NCBI GenBank assembly: GCA_014925825.1 | Contig: JACGCK010000012.1 | Coordinates: forward strand, 658,962-722,961 | Direction: 5' to 3' | Length of the DNA stretch: 64,000 nt | Source: Pholiota molesta | Taxonomy: Eukaryota > Basidiomycota > Agaricomycetes > Agaricales > Strophariaceae | Shown here: piece after piece, positions 55,536 to 64,000 of the stretch | Position numbering within the stretch: the stretch's first letter is position 1 | How the letters are laid out: each line of letters starts with the position of its first letter | The notes under the pieces: generated by a model | The model's database searches: none | Told to the model about the DNA's origin: nothing | What the model saw: only the letters and a program-made list of their open reading frames with translations | Made by a program: the position numbers and the translations under genes

Positions 55536-57900
55536 CTAATCGCTGTCATCCTCCAGACCACCCTCAATACCCGTGGCTTTCGACAGCCAATACGATCGCT
55601 TGTTGTCATTTTTGGGCACCCCGGACCGTGACGGCCGCTCTTCCACCTCACTCTCATCACTCATATATTCCCCAGCCTCAAAGTCCTCACGTCGCGCTCC
55701 ATCCGTGTCCTCGTCATCGTCCACAAAATACACGGTATGGCTGTCTTCCGACCGCCCTGTTTTCCGCCGCTTTTGGGAGGCTGCCGTCCAATGTCATAGC
55801 GACCACCCTCGTCGTCGGCTGGTTGGCGGCGTCGGTCACGATAGCCGTCTTCATGGTCTGAACCGTGATCTGCATCCCTACCATCCCATGCAGAGTTGAC
55901 GGCACCGCGGGAAGCATTTGATTTTGACGAGGAAGAGGTATTTTGCGTATGATGCCTGGAATCTGTGTAGCCATTTGCGGTGACGACGGTAGGCAATGGT
56001 TTGATCCCCACAACCCTATGGAGCACTTGCTTGTCATAGAGCTCTTGGACGAGTTTGCGGTGGTTGATGGTTTCCTGCGTGATACCCATCACAGTCGAGA
56101 GAATGCTCATGTCTTCAGGTTCATTGCGACTTCGTAGATGCACCGACTGTCCATGGCGCCGAGAACTGAGTATACCCGCACGAAGATAAGCCGTAGATGT
56201 TAGAATGCCGTGGCATCCGGCAAAGGCGGTTCTGACTTTGTGGAAGTTATATGAGCCAGATGATATATCATTCGCTAAAACGAATCATTTAGAATGGACT
56301 GTTGCATACAAGTTTGAAAGACTCACATGGATCCGCGGGATCTTCGATAGATAACATATTCCGCTTGTATTCAGCGTGCCATCCCCTCTGCCGCTTATTG
56401 AAATATGTGCCACCGTCTCTTAGCGAGATGCCAACTTCGTCATAATTGAAGTGATGACCATATAACTCGAAGAACTCCATCACAAGAACGCCGAGATTCT
56501 TTTCCGGGTCGATTTCTCCTGTTCGGATTTTTGGATGCATCTGCAAGAAGCTCACAGCGAGGCAGACAATGGCATAGCTCCCAAGGCCTCCGGTGTACAC
56601 CTCGTTCATACTTCGCTGGCTGAGGAAGGCTTTCGTCACCATAACGAGACTGCGTAATGCCTTGCTTTCCTTGCCTTCGCGCTGGGTATCATATCCTTCA
56701 AGAAGCCGGTGATAATTTTGCCCGACACAAGACCATTTGCTTGGTTGATGCTGATGTCGACTTTGAATCGCCGTGAGTGGTACAAATTTGACAATGGGAA
56801 CCTTTGCTTTCGCAATAATCGTGACATAGGAAGTTATGCCGCTGCGCTTCAGTGTGTTGGCCAATATATGCAGGACTGTCGATTTATCGCTGTATGCCAT
56901 GGCATCTGAGAGGACGACCAGGTCGATATCACTATGCAAGTATTAGCGTGTAGTAATGAAAACTGAACATGTTGAGAAAATACATACCCGAGGGGCAAAT
57001 ATAGTTTCGTTTGAAAACTCCCAAATGGATAAACTATCGCATCCGAAAATGTAGAAGCCACGACTTTGCTTATATGCGTTACGATGAGCCCGCGAACTTC
57101 ATCTTCTACTGGTGTGGGCGATATCCAGTCGACGAAGGATTCTACCTCTTTGTGCATCCTGCAGCAACATTAGCTGACGAAAAGTGGAAGAGAGCATTAT
57201 GCACACATTTCAGCGACGTTCCGACATCGGTCCAGTCAAGCCCATTACCCAGGGACATTTTCGCGAGGCGGCGTCCATTCTCTCCTTCTTGTTTGTATAG
57301 CCATCGTCGTAATCGTCATGTCTCCGCTTGCGACTGGAATCGGGGTCGTCCCTCCTGTCGCGCCTATCGTTGTCTCTCGTGTCTTTCCCCCGGTCCCACT
57401 CTCGTTCTGAATAAGTCTTTGACTTCTCGTTCTGCTTCACCCGATCGCGTTCAGACGAATTTTTCGTTCCATCGACAGTGGTCAGGTCTTCCGCCATACC
57501 CTCTTTCTCTGTCTCCCTCCCCTTTCCCTTCCGATCCAAGTTCCTCATACTGGGTCCAGCCTCATCCTCTGACGGATCGGAGAATGTGAAGGGTATAAAG
57601 TCATCGCCCTCGGCGAATGTTCTGGTGTTCCCATTCTCCTTGCCATTCGTCGATCCACTGGCGCCCAGGATCTTCAGTTCGCCGTCGCCTTGTGCTTTGG
57701 CTACCGGCGTCGACGACCCGCTCGCAACGGGCGTGCCGTTCTTCGAGCGCTTAGCCGCTGCGCGGCGCTCTCGCCGGTTTTTGCGGCTGGCGCGGCGGTC
57801 GGACTCGCCTGCCGTCGCCGCTTTGTCGACTGCGGGCGGTTTCGGGGTAGAGAGTCCATGGGGCGGCGAGGAGAGCCTTTGAGAGGCTGCTATTGCAGAG
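55536..57900 (-). CDS. TRF4: Trf4/Cid14-type non-canonical poly(A) polymerase (TRAMP complex)
   Basis: The product adds short poly(A) tails to nuclear RNAs to mark them for the exosome. A basic Arg/Lys/Asp-rich N-terminal part (57900-57260) leads to the nucleotidyltransferase domain. The catalytic motif is YPFGSFQTKLYLPLGDIDLVVLSD-like (the GS and the two Asp are present; split by an intron after 56988). Central PAP-associated sequence includes LVMVTKAFLSQRSMNEVYTG, SYAIVCLAVSFLQMHP and PEKNLGVLVMEFFELYG. Clear exons are 56931-56327 and 56274-55536. The frame breaks near 57238-57254, 57158-57159, 56769-56782, 56676-56690 and 55755-55757. Most are fixed by one added base, and expected family residues appear in the other frame (for example FKVDISINQANGLVSGKII). 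The start codon is unresolved. Confidence 0.75.
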
Positions 57901-58485
57901 GTGAGAACGAGGTCGCAGAAAATCTTGAATTAGGCAATGCCAGATCGGGTAAGCTGACACATCTTTGATGACAATTGATGTCATCACCTGATGTTACATG
58001 TTACATGTTACACGTCGCGACGACGCGTCGTTTATCGGTTCTCATCGACATCCACTGCAGTGTCTGGACTCGCCCCCCGAGTCCGTCCACATCCTACGTC
58101 GCCATTAGGAGATTGCATGCTGCATCTAGCGAACATCTCTGGTGGTTTACATATATCACCATGGCATTTAGCTCAAACATTCGCGTTCTCTCCACACGTG
58201 ATGTCTCTAGGCCCAAAAGTGAATCAAATTCCTCAAAGTTTGTTGATTTAAGCTCTAAGCTAAGCTTCTCCCAGGTCAATGTATATTATGATCTCCTAAG
58301 CGAGAGATTCTTTCGCTCAAATCCTCCTAGATAACAGCCTTTCAACCTGTTGCACCATTTGCATTCAACCACCACCTGCGTCCCCAAACCCCCTCTCCCG
58401 CCCTTCGCTCGAGGACGCCTACCCAAAAGTTCGCGATCTCGCAGTTCAGCCTTGATTGTATGCCTGCCTTAGGCGCGTAGGATCC
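57901..58485. other. Divergent promoter region between Trf4 and the RNA-dependent RNA polymerase
   Basis: About 600 bases with ACATGTTACATGTTACA repeats near 57994-58012. No gene is supported. Confidence 0.5.
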
Positions 58486-61400
58486 ATGGATAGCTATATA
58501 AACACAAATTTTGAAGATGCGGACAATGTGGTGGATGATTCGGGATACCAGACCCAGGTCCGTCTTTTGTAGCTTCATAAACGCGTCTTCAGGACCTCCT
58601 GACCGTTGGAGTTTATTATCGGATTAGGGGAGCTCAGATTGCTATGCGGGCGATATTTCTGCTCTCGTTCAAAATTATGAAGAACCCAGTCAGTATGTTC
58701 TAGTCCTTCCGTCATTCTAGCTAATCGTTATTACAGTCGAAATCTCGAAGCAACCTAATTCAAACAACGCGGACGATGTTAACGAAGGCTGTAGATACCA
58801 ATCGTCGAGAAAACGAAAGGAGCCTGGGAGCCCTGCCTCTCCCGATGCACAAGGCCGCGATAGCTTTCCTTCGAAACGAGCGAGAATTGTTGCAACAGAC
58901 GATGATTCTGACACCAAGGGTGCCACGGATATTAATACGCCTTACTTGCTGGTAAGTCAACGCCGTTATATCAGAACACGCGTAATGTCCAACCCTCTTC
59001 GATATCATAGGCTCATTGTCCCAAAGCCCAAGCTTTGATGGATCAGCTGCAGTTATCAACCGGTGTTCGCTATGAACTTGCTCGCTTGCTTGTGACAGGA
59101 AAAATCGCTTATACCGACCTTACTCAAGAAAAGCTTAAAGCCCTACAGGCTCAAATGCGATAGCGGCGCCAAAGATTGCACAAGTATTCCTGCGAGCCAG
59201 CGGTTCTTCCGACTCTATCCTCGCTGTTGATACAGCTTTTGCTCGGGAAATAGCCGCCCATGTAAGATGAAATTATTTTCTATCGCTATTATCAACTCTA
59301 AAAACTCTTTGTTTCTTTAGTCTCCTTGGGTGAACTTGATCGAGAGGAAGCCGCTCTAGCCCGCGGCCCATACGAAGGGCTAGGCAATAACAACAATGAA
59401 CCTGGTTGGTACGGTGGAAAGATTCTGTTTTCGGACGTCTAAAGTCCCAAGGACAAGGAAAATTCCTCACCAAATCGTACGAAATCATCCTCGACAGCTG
59501 CACCCTTGGGCCTTCCTGCAGATTTACGAGGCGTTTCGGCTCGTGGTCCTTCATTCGCATCAAAATTCCCCAGGACACCCTGCATGGTTCAAACAACTTG
59601 AACGCTTTTTTCAAGAAGCCCTTCGTTATCTGGGGGAAAGTCTACCGAGCATCCTACGCGAAGCGCGACAACATTTTCCTGTATCAGACCAACGAAATGT
59701 ATCCGTTGGACCCACGATTCCGGCAGGTTTCCTCGAAGAATTTATAACTGGCATAATCCTATCGAATTCAATTCTCGCCAGGTATTCCCCCTCCTTTGAC
59801 ATCATCGAAATAGTTTAAAGCTGACAATGCATCATGATTTTAGCTCATGACGAAATGGTCCGCACGAATGGCTTTGGGTTTCTCAAACTCAGTCCCAGGA
59901 CCCCGTATTGAGCAGGAAAACCTTCTTGAGGAAATAGACATCAGTATGTTCTAACGTGCCTTTGGATTTACTGACTGCTGATATTGTGTAACCCTCTGTA
60001 GTGTCGGAACAAGGTTCGGATATGTCTGATGGTTGTGGCATTTCGACGAAAAGCATCCACCGTGCAATACTGAACCAACTTTCATTACAATCTCTACCTG
60101 CTGCTTTCCAGTTCCGTTTAGCTGGGTGTAAAGTGGGTCGACTTGGTTTTTTTTACACATGTGTCAACTATATAGATCTCAATATTCTATAGGGCATGCT
60201 TCTCATGGCAGACGATGAAAATCTCAGACGACACACATCGCGCTTGGGTCCGCCCTTCGCAAACAAAAATAGATACCCGAGGAACTCGCTCTCGACCCCG
60301 CCATGCTCACTTTTGATGTTCTAAGAACCTCGCGCCTAACAACACCATCGAAAATCTCTTCAGAAATCATAATCAACCTCGCCGAAAACGGGGTTCCGCA
60401 CAAAGTGTTCGTTGACCTCTCAAAACGTCCATACGCGAGATTGTCGCGGGCCTCACAACATGGATCGGGCCCGACGCGATGTACCACTTGTGGGCGAACG
60501 TCGAGCGTGCTGGCGGCGTCATCACCGCCGTCGTGCTCGTGAGGCGGTCGGGGAGGCGCGCGCCCGTGGTACAGCAATCGTCGCCCGAAACGTCGAACTG
60601 GAGGACAACGACGAAGACGACGACGAGGCCGCCGACGCCGTCCGCGCTCAGTGCGTGGTGGGCGGACCAGATATCTGGCTCCCGTCGAGCCTCTTCGACA
60701 CGGTCATGACTTGCTCGACTCGGGCTTCTGGCCGCAGGAATTACCTGTTCTTCGAGAAAAGCTGAAAATGGTAGTTACGAACAAGATAGAAAGCAGGACT
60801 CAGAATCCTCGATTTGAGGTGCTTGAGGTTGTATCGCTTTTGCTGTGTCAGGTTCGATTATCTCTTTCGTTTTTTATCATCTGCTTGACTTACAATAAAA
60901 TTTCAGATCCCTACCAAGTCTCGGTCCGGAAGAAATACAGATCAAAAGCTCTCGAAGGAATCTTACTGGCCAAGATGGCCTGCTAACGGATATCATTTTG
61001 GGGGATGTTCTGGTACATCACGACCTTTTGTCTCACTAATATCCAGCTAATTGGATATACTTGATTGGGAGGAATCCTTGCAAAGTACCTTCAGATATCC
61101 GCAAGGTAGGCATGTCGATATTATCATATTTGTAACGTCTCAATTGAATGCAAACAGGTCAAAGCAGTCGAGCATCCGATGCTAAGGAATCTTGTGGATG
61201 TTATCGTGTTTTCTGTTCAAGGTATCGTCGTCTCATAGATTTTCTGGCAGGAGGTTTGTATTTATTTATATTTTTTGGGTCACTGTTGCACCCGCTGACT
61301 CAAGATTATTGTAGGAGATTATGATGGGATACAATCCTGGTATCTGGCACCTTGTCATGGTATTACATTTCCAAAACGCCGATGAAAAATATTCGAAGGA

Positions 61401-62489
61401 TCCTCAAGGCCTTGAACATGCTTTCACTCGGACACGAAACAGGAGCGACATTTCTGGAGAAGACCGCGAAGATGGATTCTATTGCCAAAACCCAAGCCAT
61501 GCAGACCTATCTGCTGGGTGCTCTTAGCGATCCTTCTTTGATTGGAAATTATTCAGTCATGCATAACAATGCTATCTACAAGTATGGATATGGCCATCCG
61601 CGGACACACAAAATAGCTGCCAAGTAAGACCTTACCTTCATACTCCTCGAAAATCACTGACGATTAACCTATTGGACAGATTTGTGAGAGTGATGGATTC
61701 TTCGAAGACAGGTTACAGGATCAAGCCGGAGACTCTCGCCGCCGACAAAAGAGATTACCATCAGTCTCAGCCTCAATGGGTCATCGAGCAAGAAAGACAA
61801 GAAGGCAAAGTCCGCACAGCCAAGATTCGACACGAGTAACATGGGCCATCTGAAACGCGACGAAAATTCTCCTCATGTTCGCGGCAAGTTCATCATGGAC
61901 CAGCTTATCACTGCCGCCGAGGCAGAAAAAGTGCGATTGCTAACCGAAATGGAGACCGTGTTTGCTCCCTTGCACAACAAACCCGACCCGGACTCGTTGC
62001 GCCTTGGAAGGCAGCTGTCGCTTGGGCCGAAGACGGTACTCTAGGCCCCGAAATCAAGAAGCGGAAGATAATGGAACTTGCTCAAATCGCTGCACACGTC
62101 CATAACATATATAAACGGGAAAAGAACGTATTCAGGAAGCGTGCTAGCAAACCAGATCAGGACCCTCGTTCTCGCTTTACCGAGCTGCCCATTGAAGTAC
62201 GTCAAGACGAGCTGCGCTCCTCTCGCGGGCGTTCGTGACCGAGGGCCCTCAAATCGGCAAAGAGCTTCTGATTGTAGCGGACGATGCGACGCTCAGCCGA
62301 TGGCGCGCATCGTATGCGTATCTGTACGACGCGGAACAGAATCTCAAAAACGGCAAACAGGGATGGTCTCGCTTTCCTTGGAATGTTGCATTCCGCGCGC
62401 TTTGTACCATCAAGGCAGCCGCTCTGGGCCCATATCAAGTCGTCACGAGTAACTTTTATGAACGATTCAAGCTAGTCAATCCACGTTGA
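58486..62489 (+). CDS. RNA-dependent RNA polymerase of the RNA-silencing type (QDE-1/Rdp1 family), frame broken
   Basis: These enzymes make double-stranded RNA from single-stranded RNA for small-RNA silencing. Recognisable blocks in order: AHCPKAQALMDQLQLSTGV, ILAVDTAFAREIAAH, CRFTRRFGSWSFIRIKIP, MSDGCGIS with LPAAFQFRLAGCKG, THRAWVRPSQTKI, then LTTWIGPDAMYHLWANVERA. The active-site region LAGGDYDG follows, and then GATFLEKTAKMDS, NNAIYKYGYGHPR and the C terminus FPWNVAFRALCTIKA to VNPR. The expected DxDGD is DYDG followed by a frame change at GGG (61326-61328); one added G gives the full motif. Further breaks are near 60275-60285, 60550-60553 (GGGG), 60712 and 61430-61440. Introns near 60131-60190 and 61251-61315 are clear. 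The start MDSYINTNFEDADN at 58486 is tentative. Either a pseudogene or a poorly sequenced intact gene. Confidence 0.7.
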
Positions 62490-62770
62490 GCCCCCTCGCA
62501 TTGAACACTACTATTTCCTTCCTTTTTTGCGGATCTTTATTGGACATCAACTCTAATCACATCACCATCTCTATCTTGTATTTTTTGTTGGAACAACTGT
62601 ATCTATCTTGCGGCGTGTCATCCTTTCATTTACTCCGAACTACTATTTTGTACCTGTTCTTTGTTGAAGTATGTATGAAGTTCAGGTATATTGCCATTAC
62701 TTGTGTATATACAACAGACTATATACAACAGACAGACATATTATAAATATACAGCAGATGGAATACATCG
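62490..62770. other. Intergenic region between convergent genes
   Basis: AT-rich; no gene seen. Confidence 0.5.
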
Positions 62771-63714
62771 TCAATATACAATGCTAACACGCTTGTTCTC
62801 GAACTCATCCCAGCGAAAGAGTATAGCATCAGCGACGAAATGCGCTACATCTTTCCTGGAGTCGTCCATCCGCCTAACTCTTGTTCGGACACACGATAAG
62901 GGGGCCCTTTCCTCCTGCTTCCTCCGCGCGACAGTCGCCATCCGTCAGCAATGCTGGTCGAACGACGAGCACACGCTTCAATGACCCAGCTTCGGGAAGA
63001 CCGGGCGTGTCTTGCCAGTTGGCGCCCATTATGTCCTCAGCCGGCTCTCCGTCTTCTTCAGTGTTCCATGCCCACCCAGTGCAGTGTGAGATCAGACGTT
63101 CAGCGCCCACTTTGTCTCTATGCGGCGCGGCGAGGAGATAACCGTATAACGGCTTCAGAAGCAGAGGAAGGGATGCGTGCGAGGAGCGAGTGAGACCAGT
63201 GGAGGATATGGTCACAATCCGGGTTCAGGCGTCGTTCTGGGCATGGTAGTGAGCGCGTTGAAGAGCGATTCCGTAACAAGGGCAGCTGGTGTGATAACCA
63301 TTCCATGAGTAATGCTAAATTTTGGTGTGCCGCCTGTTGCAAAAATGGTCAGATAATTATTCGTAAGTAGGCTCGGACCAAAGCTGCTTACCGACTGTAA
63401 AGAGGAGGACATCGACCGGCGAATTAAATATCGCGCTGCTTCGTCCCAGCAACGCTGGACATCTTCCTTGACAAGGGCGTCGCCTTTAAGAAGCTGTGCT
63501 CGTCCGATTTTGACGTATTCTGGATAGTGTCGTCGGAGTCAAAGGTAGCAGGCGAGCGCAAGAGGAAAGTAACATTGGCGCCGCCCTCTAAAAGCAATGG
63601 TCTTCATTAGAATCAAATGTGTGCAAGGTCGGCGCTTTTCGCTCACGCAGCAATTTGACCGAAGAGAAGTAACCAATATTCCGCGAACCGCCAATGGAGA
63701 GAACGTTGAGAGCC
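62771..63714 (-). CDS. NAD(P)-binding Rossmann-fold protein, NmrA/epimerase-like
   Basis: Translation starts MALNVLSIGGSRNIGYFSSV at 63714, a glycine-rich dinucleotide-binding motif. Later blocks are GGANVTFLLRSPATFDSDDT, YVKIGRAQLLKGDALVKEDV, PVDVLLFTV joined over a GTAAGC..CAG intron to GGTPKFSITHGMVITP. They are followed by LLKPLYGYLLAAPHRDK, ISHCTGWAW, GANWQDTPGLPEAG and VLVVRPALLTDG. The end is SRKDVAHFVADAILFRWDEF with stop at 62771-62773. This is the layout of a family of fungal NAD(P)-binding proteins without assigned substrate. The frame changes near 63520, 63435, 62900-62904 (run of five G) and about 62870; one added base fits each. It may act as an oxidoreductase or a redox sensor. 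Confidence 0.6.
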
Positions 63715-64000
63715 ATGTTGAGTAGTGAAGTAGGACGGCGTGTTTGATGTATGGGATCGAGCTTTTATACCTTGCTGTAGCCTCAAGCGTTCAAGAAATA
63801 CGTGGAAGCCAAGACAGGTATAGCCTCGCAGCGCCTCGCAGCAACCTCGCAGCAGGTCTCCCGCGACGTTCGGCAAATCGCAGCGAAGAAAGCGGTGAGG
63901 GCAATCCGCGTTGTCAACTGAGATAGGTTCTCCACTCGTTCTCCACACATGGAATCCGCAGGGCGATTCATTGACAGCCCTGCTAGATTTTTATCATGGG
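63715..64000. other. Right edge, no supported gene
   Basis: Upstream region of the NAD(P)-binding protein gene, up to the window end. Confidence 0.4.

Overview
The window comes from a fungal nuclear genome, almost certainly an agaricomycete (mushroom-forming) basidiomycete. The genes are broken by many 45-70 base introns with GT..AG ends. The proteins are fungal: acetolactate synthase with a mitochondrial presequence, AP-2 mu, a SAPS phosphatase subunit, a Trf4-type poly(A) polymerase and an RNA-dependent RNA polymerase. The mobile DNA (Plavaka, Ngaro/DIRS-type and hAT-type elements, DUF6532) is of the kind that crowds mushroom genomes.

Layout. 1-8.8 kb: a partial signal-peptide membrane protein, the gamma-tubulin targeting factor NEDD1, a single-pass membrane protein of the same family as the first gene, and a multi-span RING (Asi-type) protein. 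9.2-10.5 kb: a 1.3 kb fold-back element filled with short hairpin repeats. 10.5-14 kb: gene-poor decayed repeat DNA. 14-17.7 kb: ILV2 with a small divergent membrane-protein exon beside it, then an intron-bearing tRNA-Pro. 17.7-30.3 kb: mostly intergenic DNA, then a small membrane protein, a fumarylacetoacetate-hydrolase-fold enzyme, a SAPS protein and AP-2 mu. 30.8-49.0 kb: a nested stack of mobile elements. 49.6-51.2 kb: a secreted GDSL esterase. 51.5-64 kb: a long low-complexity protein, Trf4 and an RNA-dependent RNA polymerase in divergent orientation, and an NAD(P)-binding protein.

The central 18 kb is the most unusual part. A tyrosine-recombinase retrotransposon with A1...B1-A2-B2 split direct repeats (Ngaro type, about 5.2 kb of its own sequence) sits between AP-2 mu and the esterase. 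A 9.4 kb Plavaka-type DNA transposon has landed in its left A repeat; the intact A2 copy serves as the empty site and shows a 2 bp target duplication. The Plavaka element carries a transposase, two coiled-coil genes and a DUF6532 gene. The DUF6532 gene is itself split by a 943 bp hAT-like MITE with a perfect 8 bp target duplication. A 3.5 kb giant palindrome has independently split the tyrosine recombinase gene.

Several conserved genes can be read through only if one base is added, most often in a G or C run. These breaks are absent or rare in ILV2, NEDD1, AP-2 mu and the esterase but dense between 52 and 64 kb. I read most of them as uncorrected single-base deletions in the assembly rather than biology. 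Gene models there are approximate. All intron positions were placed by eye from splice signals and reading frame.
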